Assembly (NCBI GenBank): GCA_015680685.1
Contig: MNCI01002042.1
Coordinates: 449,414-513,413, forward strand
Length of the DNA: 64,000 nucleotides
Source of the DNA: Gnetum montanum
Lineage: Eukaryota; Streptophyta; Gnetopsida; Gnetales; Gnetaceae
Direction of reading: 5' to 3'
Part shown: in pieces, positions 10,694 to 20,576 of the stretch
How the letters are laid out: each line of letters starts with the position of its first letter
How positions within the stretch are numbered: position 1 is the first letter of the stretch
Notes under the pieces: generated by a model
The model's database searches: none
What the model was told of the DNA's origin: nothing
What the model saw: the letters and a program-made list of their open reading frames with translations, nothing else
Translations under genes and position numbers: made by a program

Positions 10694-13600
10694 GTATGAT
10701 GATGTCTGCACCCTTTGCGCTGATCCAAAATGACGGTATGATGATGTCTGCACTGGACTGTTTCTCCGTCTTATCAGAAAAGTTTTACCAAGTCTAATGG
10801 CTCGCTGAAACTGTTGGAGCCCGACAATGAAACTAAGTTGAAATTGAAATTCAACTTTTTAGTTGCTGTTAATATTGAATGGTTTCAGTTTCAGAATTTA
10901 TTTTACAGATTTTTAGAGGAGTTTTCCTCGTTGAAACCGAAATTTTGGAGACTGAAAATGAAACTGAGTGAAATTTTTTACTTGCTTTTCACTGAATGGG
11001 TCTCAGTTTCAGAATTCCTTTTATATAATTTTAAAGCAGTTTACTTCCTTCTAAGGGGTTTGCTGAAACTGACATTTTGGAGACTAAAAATGAAACTGAA
11101 AACCATGCAACTGAGTTGAAACTGAAACTGAAATTTTGTATTTACATGGATTTCAGTGGGTGTCAGTTTCAGAATTCCTTTTCTATGGATTTTCTTTATT
11201 TTATTTTATTTGTTAATTTAGCACTTTCACTTGGGGTTACTAAGCCAAGACCCTTACCACGATTATTTCAAGTTTCAACCCTCAAATACTGCAATTTTAT
11301 TTGCATTAAAGTAAAAAATAATAAAAGATTAAGTATTTTACCTTATTATTGTGATTATTTCAAGTTTCAACCCTCAAATACTGCAATTTTATTTGCATTA
11401 AAGTAAAAAATAATAAAAGATTAAGTATTTTAAAGTGTATACCCAGTAACATACTACTTATCCAACTTTAAAACATTGAGTATAATGATGATGATGAATC
11501 AGGCAACCTGGTGTTGCGAGGACAGCAGAACAGAGCCGAGGCAGTCTGGCAGAGCTTCGATGAGCCGGGCTTCATGTGGCTGGCAGGGATGAGGTTGGGC
11601 ACGGGCCAGCGCATGTGTTCATGGACGGCACCGTGGGATCCATCGCCGGGCCGTTTCTGCCTGCAGATCGATCCATCAGGAGGAACAAACTTCATGACGC
11701 TCTGGAACCAGTCACGCTCCGCCATATACTGGGACAGCGGTCCCTGGGACGACCGAGCCGTGCGTTTCCGGAACCTTCCAGAGATGCGTTTGCAGAGCCT
11801 GTATCCCTACGGCTACTCCGACAACGGATCCTCCAAGTATTTCTACTTCAGCTACCCGCCCTACCGTATGGAGCTGCGCTACACAGGCCAGATCTGGGCT
11901 TACGTTCTGCTGGAGGACGGAAATTGGGACGCCTTCTGGAAGGTTCCTGCGGATCCTTGCTCCGTCTTTGCCGTCTGCGGCACCTCTGCTTCCTGCGTCC
12001 CCACTAATTCTACCGACGATGACTACGCCGATCCCGCTGCACGTAATCCTGTGAGTTGCTCCTGCTTGCCCGGATACCGTCCTCGCTTTCCTGTTGCCTG
12101 GGCTTCTGCCGACTGGTCCGCCGGCTGCCTTCCAACAAGTAAGCAGGCTTATCCTAAATTTGATTATGCTTACCCTAAATTTGATTATGCTTACCCTAAA
12201 TTTGATTATGCTTACCCTAAATTTGATTATGCAATAAACATTAGCATGATTGAGTTGGTTATGCAATTTTCTTTGTTAAAGTATATGCAATTCGGCTTAG
12301 TAAGTTCTTTCCATTCAACTACTGTAAAGTTGGTTTTAATTAAGCAGGTTTGACTTTGGTTCTTCGGTGTTCTTAATTATTCTTCCTTATCCCAGAAAGG
12401 GACGTCTTTATAGCGCTACCACTATGGAGTACCCTTCGGTGCATTCCAAAAATGCTTGTGCTCTCGCAAATCATGCCTCATATGCCTCGCCTTTAATGGA
12501 ATTTTTTATCAGTCTGGAATTTCAGAATTCTTTTTAGGCATTTTTTTTAAAATTTATAAATCAGTGTATCAAATGTGACCTAGTATTATCAGGTCAAAAT
12601 TCTTACTTTTAAGGTAACACTTTATTAATTTTCATTTTCAATTTAATTGACTTGGCTCTACACTTCATTCCTTTTATGACAATACTTTTGTTCTTAGAAA
12701 TGCTCTTTTTTAAATTTTTATCTTTTTGAAGGCAAAGCAACTTAGGGTTGGTAGCATAACCCTTACCCATATAGCAAGGTAGATATGATCCATGAATGAA
12801 AAGGTTCCCACTACAAGGAAATGTGACCTATGAATGAAAAGGGTCCTACCACAAGGAGGCAAGATTTGAACCCACAATCTCCCAACTAAGAAATGAGTAT
12901 CTTGACCACTTGCTTTACACCTTTGGGTACCACTCCCTTTTCTAAGGAGTTACTTTTGATATGGAAGTGCTTGCGTCCTTGCATTTTGCATGCTATTTGG
13001 AAAATTAGGCATGATATTTTTCACAATCATTTACTTGTCCATGCTGAGTTTACTAGGCTAAAAAAAATTCAACATTATTCAACTTGTAGATTTTCATGTC
13101 AAGTCTCTAGGTTGCAACACACTCCATTGGGGGTTCATAATTTTCTTTAACTAATGGAACCTTAAATTAGTAGTATTGCTGGAAACTTTATTTAACTCAT
13201 GCTTAAACTTTGGTGCTACTTTTTATTGTTTCTCTTATATTTTTATTTTGCTCTTTTTGGTTGTGGATGTGTGGACCTAATCCTTTTTATTATTATCTTT
13301 GCTATATTCCTTTTCTGATGTACTACCTTCCCCCCTCCCCCTTTAATTAGCTAAGTTTTATTGACTTCAATTTTCTTTTAATATTTCAAAAATTAAAAGT
13401 ATTGTAACTTATTTTTCTCTATTGTAGACTTGCCATTTTAGTCTCATGCTTACCATATTCTTCTAAAATAGGAATTAACATTATATAAATATGCTTAAGA
13501 TTTGACTTTCAAATCCTACATGCAACTCACTCTAATGAAAATGTATAAAAACAAGGTAAATTTCAAATATAATAAAATATTGAGTATCTAGAAATAATAA

Positions 13601-16600
13601 AATTTTAGATTTACTTTCAATATTCCATCTTAAGCATGTTCACAAATTGCTGCAACAAATAGTATTTCAAAAGTCTATGAGGCATTGCTTACATGATTAG
13701 AGCATGTGAATTATAGTTTATAAGTCATAGCGTTGATTTTAAGAAGACTTATGCTTAGACACATCAAAGACAACCTTAATGATCAGCTAAAGGCAGAGCA
13801 CAAATAGAATCTTATTTGACATTTTAATAGAAGATTACATATAAGTAAAATATTACGGTAACAAATTTAGCTTTGTTGTTTTAAATGTTGCCCACAAGTC
13901 ATAACCCTTATAAGTTTCTTAATCATCATAATCTTGAATCTTTATCTCATTAAAGACTTTGAAAACGAAATTCTATAGCGGGCCATTCTGCTTCAAAACA
14001 TATGGTACACACGTTTTTATAAAAAGATGTATGAATTTAATAAAATTCGAATTTCAATTTCAGTTTGGACGTGTCAAGGATAGGAACATGAAATTTGGGA
14101 GGGTTCGTTGTTGCAGGTGCATTCCAGTGTTCCTCAGACGAGTTCGTGGAATTGGCAGGACAATCCACGCCTCGAGGAGGCGTTGTCACACAGTCGGCTC
14201 TCGATGAAAAACAATGCCGAAGCAAATGTCTGAGCAACTGCTCTTGCACAGCATTCGCCATTGCCCACAACCACACCACTTCCTCCTCCTCGTCCTTTTG
14301 CTCTCACTACTACGGCGACCTTTTCAACGTTCAGCGACTGCAAACCACAAACCAATCTCTGTACCTGCGTCTCAACTCTCGAGACGTGCCCAAATACGGG
14401 AATGGTAGCTCTTCCAAGAGACGCAGACTCATCATAGCGATTTCTGTTGCAGCTGCAGCGGCCGTGGTGATTGTTGCTTCCGTTTTGGTGGTGCGGAAAC
14501 GCAGATTAAAGGCCAACAAAGAGAAGAAAGAGGAGGAGATTGTTGCAGGAAAAGGAGGAGGGTCGAGTTTGCGAGTTTTTTCGTTCAAGGAGCTGCGAAC
14601 CGCCACAGAAAATTTCTCCGAGTCCAAGCGTGTGGGCAGTGGCGCCTTCGGCTCTGTGTTTCGTGGCGTCTTGTCGAACGGCCGCCACGTGGCCGTGAAG
14701 CACCTGAACTACGATCATTATGATTATGATCAGGGCCACGGCCACCGTGACAAGCAGTTCCGCGCCGAGGTTGCTACCCTTGGCTGTGTTCAGGTGCAAT
14801 CTCTATTTCTCTTGCCTACTTGCCATATGTTCACTATCTCGCTCTGCATTCGTGGTTATCGTGTTTATGTTTTCAGCTGAAAACGTCATGAAAGCCCTGA
14901 GAGATAGAATCAAAACTTTGCCCAGAGAAACATTCTTCTCACCAGTAAATTTTAGGAGGTTTAAAATAAAACTGAAATTGAAGGTTGAAATACTTATAAA
15001 ATTTATTTTACAGATAATACATTTTTGTGAAATTTAAAGAAAGATTATAACATAGTATTAGCAGGGCATCAGAAATAAATCATACAACAAAAAAGAAACA
15101 CATGCAACTCATTTTCAATTTCAATTTCAATGCTGTGATTTTTTGGAGTTAATCCGTCTTCCACTTTTAATTCTAACATGATGTGGAGTTGAGGAAAGCC
15201 TGTCAAGAGCACTGCTATATTAAAATTGGAAGAGTAGATAAAAGATGTTAACAAATTGTAATCGAGAAACAGTTTTATCAGTGGTAGGTACAAAGATCAT
15301 CTTATTAAGGAAGCTTAGCTGAACAACCCCTACCGCATAGGGGCTTAGTAAGATTAGACAAGGAAACTGGCTTAGTTGCTGGGTAAAAGAAAAAATTTAT
15401 TTGTTGTATGGGCCACACTTCTTCCTTGAAGTGAAGAGAGGTATTAAACTGACTTGGTAACTAAGGTGACTATATGAACTGCACCCCTAAGTAGAAGTAT
15501 ATATCATATCACATGTGCTAGGCCAGTTTGTAACTATTTGAATCCCAAAATGCTTAAAAACTATTGCAACATGATGTGTACAACATTAAGGTTTATCATT
15601 TTTATTTTGAAAACAAAAATTAAAAAAAGCACTTTACAAGAATTGTATGATGGAAGGCATTATTTGTAGCTTAACATTTTACTCTTCTTTTTAAATTTTT
15701 ACATGTCAGTAACATGTAATAAGTCTACAAAAATATTTAAAAAAAGATCAGGACACTCATCTTTTAGTTGGAAGATTGTGGGTTCGAATGTTTTGTGTAC
15801 CTTTTTCATTCATAGGTCACATTTACATTGCTGTGTGGGTAGGGGTTGTGTTACCAACTCCAAGTTGCCTTGCTTCAACAAAAAAAAAAAAAACAACAAC
15901 AACAAAAAGTACAAAATTTGAGGTGATAAGTCAATAACACTATTTAAACATTACTTTATTTGTAAGAGTCTTAGTTTTGAAATCTACATCACAAGACTTG
16001 ATTTTACGAGATCCGGTAATATCTTTGTCCAATAAATTCTATGGGACTTCTAATATAATAATAGGTTCTATGGATCTTCCGTAATATCTTTGTCCATCAA
16101 ATTCTATAGGTAGTGATGTAATAAAGTAGTGTTTAAATAGTGAAGGATTGGGTGAAGAATTACGATCCGTAAGGTCTACATGTCAAACAATTACACATAA
16201 AACGATTGATTTCTTTCTGAAAATAAGGACACTATTGATTTCTTTCTGAAAATAAGGACACTTAAACCTATTGATTTCTTTCTTAAAATAATAAGGTTTC
16301 TTATAACAGTGGTGCCGACTCAGGTAACATCGACAAAAATTCAATTTTAATCCGGGCTACGTTAAACCGGTGATCGTTATAACAGTGGTGCCGACTGAGG
16401 TAACATCGACAAAAATTCAATTTTAATCCGGCTACGTTAAACCGGTGATCGTTATAATAAAGCTTCAGTTTCTTTTCAAGGAATATCTCCGTCCAATTAT
16501 GTAACGTGAAAACTGGTGCGTGCATGCACGCATGGATGCAGCATGTGAATGTGGTGCAGCTGCTGGGATTTTGCTGTGGGAAGGGGCGGAGGCTGTTGGT

Positions 16601-18400
16601 GTACGAATACATGCGCAATGGCTCACTTGCCTCCCTACTCGCCAAGTCATTGCTCGACTGGAAAACTCGCTTCAGCGTAGCACTGGGCACAGCTCGGGCG
16701 CTGGCGTACCTGCACGACGAATGCCGGGAACGCATTATCCACTGTGACATAAAGCCCGAAAACATTCTCCTGGACTCCGGATTCACCGCCAAGGTGGCCG
16801 ATTTCGGCCTGGGCCAAGGTAGTCGGACGTAACTTGAGCAGAGTTTTGACGACCATGAGAGGCACCCGCGGCTACTTGGCGCCAGAATGGCTGTCGGGCC
16901 TGCCTATCACCCCCAAGGCCGATGTCTTCAGCTTTGGCATGACCCTCCTCGACCTCCTTTGCGGCCGCAACAATAACAACAACAACAGCCACAGCTTCGG
17001 CAATGTCTATGCAGTGGCTGAGATTATCCGTGGTAACTTCATGGCAGCCTTGGATGAACGGCTGCATGCTGATGTCACCTTGGTTGAGGATGAGGTAAGG
17101 TATAGTAATTGATTTTTATTGTATTATCCATAGACATAGACATTACTCTTCCAAGAGAACTACGGAAAGGAAGATTAAAAGGTGAATGATGAGCTCTTTG
17201 TAGAGGTGAATGATTAAAAAGAACTCATGTAGGTGACCTTATTTTGTTGGATAAGGCTAGGATGATGATGATGTTGCAAATCATACTAGATTCATCCTGG
17301 ATTGTAAGTGATTTCTCAACCAATAAATAGTATTACAATTAATTGGTAGTTGAGATGTAGGATGTAAAGGTAAAATTAAAAATTAAAAATTAAAATATAA
17401 CAACTACAAGCAATAATTAGTTGATGGAAAAAGGATGAATTTTTTTAAAATAAGGTAAGCATGCTTGAGTTAGTTATGTATTAATTGTTAGAGTATCTCT
17501 AGTTTGAGGTAGTGCAAATAGGAGGGTAGGGAAAGTAGGGGTATAAAGGGTTAGTTTATTTTTATTTTACCTATATACCTTTAATGGTGAGGTGCTTGTT
17601 GCTAAAGTTTTAAAACTTGGTTTGAGATTTGCTAAAGCCACTCGAAAAAGGTTAGGCTTCTTGCTTATTCATCAACCCTCTACCACCTTGCATTCAATAT
17701 AGGATGCTACTTTTAGACGTACCATCAATACACATCCTGAGTGACATCCCAAAGTTCACTCTAACCTACATTTTGATTTTGTAAAGTTTATCATGCTCCT
17801 CAAGTTTCTTCTTAAACCTATAGTATACAACTATTTTAATTATGTTTTTTATTCCCATTTATGAATTTGTAAACTCAACATATATCAAATCTCACAACTA
17901 CTATACAAGCAACCAAGCTTGCCTTATGAAACAAGCACCTTATACCTATAATATATATAAATTTGATTAAAAAATCTTAAATATGTGACATCTCACATCT
18001 ACTATACAATCAACCAAAAGTGCCTTAAGAAACAAGCATCAACCTTATATCATGTAATATATAATTTTATTGAAAAGTTTTAAGTTATGTATTTGTTAAA
18101 GTATTATATTGAATTCAGGTGTTTATTTAATTATTTTTCAACTTAACAATCACCATTCCTGAGTGATGACAGGTTAAGAAGGTGGCCATAACGGCGGTGT
18201 CGTGCATCCAAGATGATGATAGTATGAGACCTAGTATGAGGAAGGTGGCACAAATTCTGGAGGGCCTTGTGGAAGTTCCTGCAATACCCTGCGCCATGCC
18301 CCAAAGAATGAGCTTTCTCATAGAAAATGGCCCTAATAACGACAACGTCTTCTTCTTCTGGAACAAGTCTTCTAAATTATCTTCCACCTCTCCATCTTAA
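10270..18400 (+). CDS. G-type lectin S-receptor-like Ser/Thr kinase, five exons, one frameshift
   Basis: Exons 10270-10693, 11503-12138, 14117-14793, 16542-17094 and 18173-18400; all introns are GT-AG and every junction keeps phase (1,1,0,0). The only in-frame ATG near the start is at 10270 and opens a signal peptide (residues 1 to about 23). Order: bulb-lectin domain (about 28-150), S-locus glycoprotein and EGF-like region (about 150-353), PAN domain (about 357-450), transmembrane helix (about 458-480), kinase (about 520-810). Kinase marks: glycine loop GSGAFG (about 527), VAVK Lys548, HCDIKPENILL with Asp648, DFG 666-668, APEW. HCD instead of HRD marks a non-RD kinase of the SD-2 type (At2g19130-like). 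Such plasma-membrane receptors bind ligands outside and phosphorylate inside; the ligand is unknown. An extra G in the run 16811-16813 shifts the frame and gives TAA at 16830, so either this is a recent pseudogene (675 aa product) or an assembly error; without it the protein is 838 aa. Confidence 0.85.
10660..10754 (+). repeat. 42-bp tandem duplication spanning the exon 1 splice donor
   Basis: Two near-identical 42-bp units ('cctttgc.ctgatccaaaatg' and so on), each containing the sequence GACG/gtatgatgatg. The result is two donor sites, at 10694 and 10736, both in frame, which differ by 14 residues (an FALIQND-type repeat) in the product. Confidence 0.9.
10830..11195 (+). repeat. degenerate tandem repeat, about 100-130 bp unit, three copies
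   Basis: Three copies of a block containing 'gaaactga.attttggagact', 'aaaatgaaactga' and 'gtctcagtttcagaattccttt', in intron 1. Confidence 0.6.
11261..11432 (+). repeat. 92-bp tandem duplication in intron 1
   Basis: The block starting 'gattatttcaagtttcaacc' at 11261 is repeated from 11353 with almost no differences, up to 'ttaagtatttta' at 11432. Confidence 0.9.
11503..12138 (+). CDS. receptor kinase exon 2: lectin end, S-locus glycoprotein and EGF-like part
   Basis: 212 codons. Begins GNLVLRG (end of bulb-lectin), then WQSFDEP (S-locus glycoprotein signature), IYWDSGPWD, and a Cys-rich EGF-like stretch (DPCSVFAVCGTSASC ... CSCLPGYRPR). Donor GT at 12139 after ACA A, phase 1. High GC compared with the flanking introns. 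Confidence 0.85.
12147..12230 (+). repeat. 21-bp tandem repeat, four copies
   Basis: Unit 'gcttaccctaaatttgattat' in four copies (first has one change), beginning eight bases after the exon 2 donor. Confidence 0.95.
12727..12925 (-). mobile_element. tRNA-derived SINE, reverse orientation, in intron 2
   Basis: Read on the minus strand it starts with a tRNA-like head (gtggtcaagatactcat, then 'gattgtgggttcaaatc', a decayed B box at 12863-12873), followed by a body with 'cattcataggtcacatttcc' and an end 'accctaagttgctttgcctt'. Head and body align with the plus-strand copy at 15740-15905. Established trait: plant SINEs derive from tRNAs and keep pol III boxes. Confidence 0.7.
14117..14793 (+). 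CDS. receptor kinase exon 3: PAN domain, transmembrane helix, kinase N-lobe
   Basis: Starts inside Ser354 and reads AFQCSSDEF, a Cys-rich PAN/apple region (CRSKCLSNCSCTAFA), a basic-flanked transmembrane helix (KRRR then LIIAISVAAAAAVVIVAS), a Lys/Glu-rich juxtamembrane stretch and the kinase start FSFKELRTATENFSE, GSGAFGSVFRG and VAVKHLN. Ends at EVATLGCVQ with GTT CAG / gtgcaa, phase 0. Confidence 0.85.
15740..15905 (+). mobile_element. tRNA-derived SINE in intron 3
   Basis: tRNA-like head 'ggacactcatcttttagttg', a clear B box (ggttcgaat, 15781-15789), a body shared with the intron 2 copy and an A-rich tail (A-run at 15880-15893, then caacaacaacaa). Same family as 12727-12925 but opposite strand. 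Confidence 0.75.
16205..16290 (+). repeat. about 31-bp tandem repeat, three copies, intron 3
   Basis: 'attgatttctttctgaaaat' followed by 'aaggacac' or a variant, three times. Confidence 0.85.
16301..16457 (+). repeat. 75/76-bp tandem duplication ahead of exon 4
   Basis: 'ttataacagtggtgccgact' starts at 16301 and again at 16377; the copies differ at only two or three places. It ends about 85 bases before the exon 4 acceptor, so it covers the likely branch-point neighbourhood. Confidence 0.9.
16542..17094 (+). CDS. receptor kinase exon 4: kinase C-lobe, with 1-bp frameshift
   Basis: Reads HVNVVQLLGFC, LVYEYMRNGSL, LDWKTRF, YLHDECRERIIHCDIKPEN, then DFGL. After DFGL the frame moves: the sequence 'cctgggccaagg' (16808-16819) has one G more than the kinase reading allows, and the original frame meets TAA at 16830. 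In the next frame the expected activation-loop sequence resumes (LTTMRGTRGYLAPEWLSG), then ADVFSFGM and LLDLLCGR. An Asn run (NNNNNN) follows. Donor gtaagg at 17095, phase 0. Confidence 0.8.
17095..18172 (+). other. intron 4 (1078 bp)
   Basis: Donor gtaagg at 17095, acceptor gatgacag ending 18172. AT-rich; no repeat or gene recognised inside. Confidence 0.8.
18173..18400 (+). CDS. receptor kinase exon 5: end of kinase and C-terminal tail
   Basis: Reads VKKVAITAVSCIQDDDSMRP (subdomain XI with the conserved Arg of RPSM), then QILEGLVEVPAIP and a short Ser-rich tail that ends at TAA 18398-18400. Confidence 0.85.
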   Translation, partial: VKKVAITAVSCIQDDDSMRPSMRKVAQILEGLVEVPAIPCAMPQRMSFLIENGPNNDNVFFFWNKSSKLSSTSPS

Positions 18401-18745
18401 CTTTCCCGTTATTGTCTCTGCTATAAGAGCACGGTATCGATCTTCAACCGCAAGCTGGAATTTCAAAACACTGCATTTATATCATTATATCATTGACTAG
18501 TGCATTATAAGTATATATATTTTTGTTATTGAATATGATGATTTTTAACGCGACCTCTCCATCTTAACTTTCCGGTTATTGGCTCTGCTATAAGAGCACG
18601 GTATTGATCTTCACTGCAAGCTGGAATTTCAAACCACTGCATTTATATCATTATATTTCAAACCACTGCATTTATATCATTATATCATTAACTAGTGCAT
18701 TATAAGTATATATATTTTTGTTATTGAATATGCATATTTTTATGC
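18387..18745 (+). repeat. tandem duplication of the gene's 3' end (stop codon and 3' UTR), 167-bp period
   Basis: 'cctctccatcttaactttcc' at 18387 recurs at 18554, and the following sequence (ctataagagcacggtat, gcaagctggaatttcaaa, gtatatatatttttg) is repeated in order. The second copy has an inner duplication of the segment around 'ttcaaaccactgcatttata'. The first copy includes the real TAA. Confidence 0.9.
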
Positions 18746-20448
18746 ATGGTTATTGATCCGTTATACTTAGTAAAATTAACAAAACAAAATAAAGCAACAA
18801 TATTATTTATTGTAAAGATAAAAGTATAATAGCATATGTAATTCTAAATACTTGAATTGTATATGTACTTAATGTATGCATATTGATTATTATTATTATT
18901 ATTATTGCAACTCACATGTTTCTATATACTAAGCCATTTACTAGACACTAAAAATTTTATAGAGCATGTTTCACATAGAAAAGTAGCAAAACTACATAAT
19001 TTGCATAAGATGTAACTATATCAATGATTTCTACTATGCATGGAAATAAGAATTGTGGTTAGTTATGTGCTTCTCCTACAAAAGTAGGTACAAGTTCATC
19101 ATAAGGATGTACATTAAAAAACTTTATAATATATCATTTTACAAAATTTAAATACTCCTTTGTTAAATTTGAGAGAAACAACTTTAATTTCTACCACTTA
19201 ATTTCAACATTTTGTGAAGCACAAGCAACATGGAATACTTATAAATGATTTTATGAATCAACATCATAGCCTTCCTCAAACCATGACATATTATTCATGT
19301 CAAGCCTCTTAATGCACGTTTCACAATGATGCTGAGCCATAATGTGCATAATCTCTATGATGTGAATCCTATTGTGTATGGTTAACAATGATTCATTCTC
19401 ACCATCAACTATGGCAATTTTCCTCTTTGATTCTAACTTGTCTGAATGATCATGTTTTCATTCTATTTTATTTTAACCCCATCTATCCATTCTTCTTTTA
19501 GGATTACATTCCACCCTTTTACTATCACCAACACTAGAGTCAACATGTTAACTTTACATTTCTCTATGATTTCTCCCCTCATGAGTTACTCCTTTGATAG
19601 GAGCTCAATGTCTGTTGAATCTCCTTAATTTATGATTACTTTTATCTTCAATAGAATGCATTCTTAGAGAGGACTATGCAATGATATTTCATAGCTCCTT
19701 GAATCTAATCATGGTGTACTTAGTTTGACATGGAGTAGACATGGGAGAAATTGAGTGTTCCTTCTCATAGGCTATATAGGTCTCATCCTTTGACTCCTTA
19801 GACTTTATCTCTAATGGAAGATTTTGCTTACCCTTTCTATGTTGATATTATTGTTCTTGTAATTGATCTATGTTACACTGGCCAAGATGAGGTTAGTAAG
19901 GTCTCACCACTCCCTTGTTGATGTGATAACCTTCTACTACATTGCCTAATCAAACCCTAGTTATGGAAGCTTGTAACATAGATGGAGTTGCTCTATTAGG
20001 TTTTTGAACAACATTGTCCATGTGATCTTTTTGTTAGAGCTTCTTATCTATTAGTGAAAGATGAATGTAAAGTTTGGTTAGAATCGGTCATTGTGAATAT
20101 AAAAGATTTAGACTTGCGCGAGGGTAATTATCATGTTTCTAGGTCCTCATATTTGATTATATCTTTATCATTTTTAACTAACTTGAAATTATTAAACTTG
20201 TAAGAGGAAGTCATTAATAATTGATGATGTATGTCCTTTTAATAATACAATAATGATATAAGAACAATAAATCTTTATTAACTAATACAATGATCATGTA
20301 TAATTACAGCAACTCCTAAATACCTAATACTTTACCAAACAACAATGCCAATGATTAGCATAAAGTACGTTCAACACCCAACCACAAAATCTACAAGTGT
20401 AATGGTAGATTGTATCATAATATGTGGAAGGGATAAGCTACATGTCTA
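18746..20448. other. AT-rich intergenic DNA, nothing recognised
   Basis: No coding sequence, LTR or SINE that I can support. It contains an (ATT)7 microsatellite at 18886-18906. Small open frames here look random. Confidence 0.5.
18886..18906 (+). repeat. (ATT)7 microsatellite
   Basis: Seven uninterrupted ATT units. Confidence 0.95.
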
Positions 20449-20477
20449 TGAGTAGTATGAGTTGATCATAGGCCGCC

Positions 20478-20552
20478 ATGATATCGCATCCCATGCGATA
20501 TCGCATACGCGATATCACGTCATCCCTTGCGATATTGCGTACGTGATATCGC
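20478..20552 (+). promoter_or_regulatory. GATATC palindrome cluster in U3 of element A
   Basis: Four GATATC sites plus one GATATT within 75 bp, in contexts such as 'gcgatatcgc' and 'gtgatatcgcgg', directly upstream of the TATA box. The 3' LTR has six GATATC in the same place (29449-29556). Confidence 0.6.
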
Positions 20553-20568
20553 GGTGCACCGTCATATC

Positions 20569-20576
20569 TATAAATA
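20569..20576 (+). promoter_or_regulatory. TATA box, element A 5' LTR
   Basis: TATAAATA in 'catatctataaataagagg'; the same box is at 29572-29579 in the 3' LTR. Confidence 0.7.

Larger units (their letters stand above)
10694..11502 (+). other. intron 1 (809 bp)
   Basis: GT at 10694, AG at 11501-11502. Phase 1. The intron holds a degenerate repeat of about 130 bp with three copies and a 92-bp tandem duplication; no gene within it. Confidence 0.8.
12139..14116 (+). other. intron 2 (1978 bp)
   Basis: Donor gtaagc at 12139, acceptor ttgcag ending 14116. Contains a 21-bp tandem array at its very start and a reverse-oriented SINE near 12727-12925. The remaining AT-rich sequence shows nothing else. 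Confidence 0.8.
14794..16541 (+). other. intron 3 (1748 bp)
   Basis: Donor gtgcaa at 14794, acceptor gatgcag ending 16541. Contains a forward SINE (15740-15905), a diverged duplication around 16010-16110, a 31-bp triplicate (16205-16290) and a 75-bp tandem duplication just before exon 4. Confidence 0.8.

Noticed and set aside
12147-12230. CCCTAAA inside the 21-bp repeats looks like the plant telomere motif
   Set aside because: The heptamer occurs once per 21-bp unit, not in tandem; the rest of the unit is unrelated. It is an intronic minisatellite.
11712-12266. 184-codon minus-strand open frame opposite exon 2
   Set aside because: It is a shadow of the GC-rich exon 2 and its downstream 21-bp repeat; the plus-strand reading has clear domains.
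15781-15789. A functional tRNA gene in intron 3
   Set aside because: Only the B box and a decayed head match; there is no acceptor stem pairing, and the poly-A tail shows it is a SINE.
18746-20448. Possible copia-type or other gene remains
   Set aside because: I could not find a protein motif in any frame that holds over more than a few residues.
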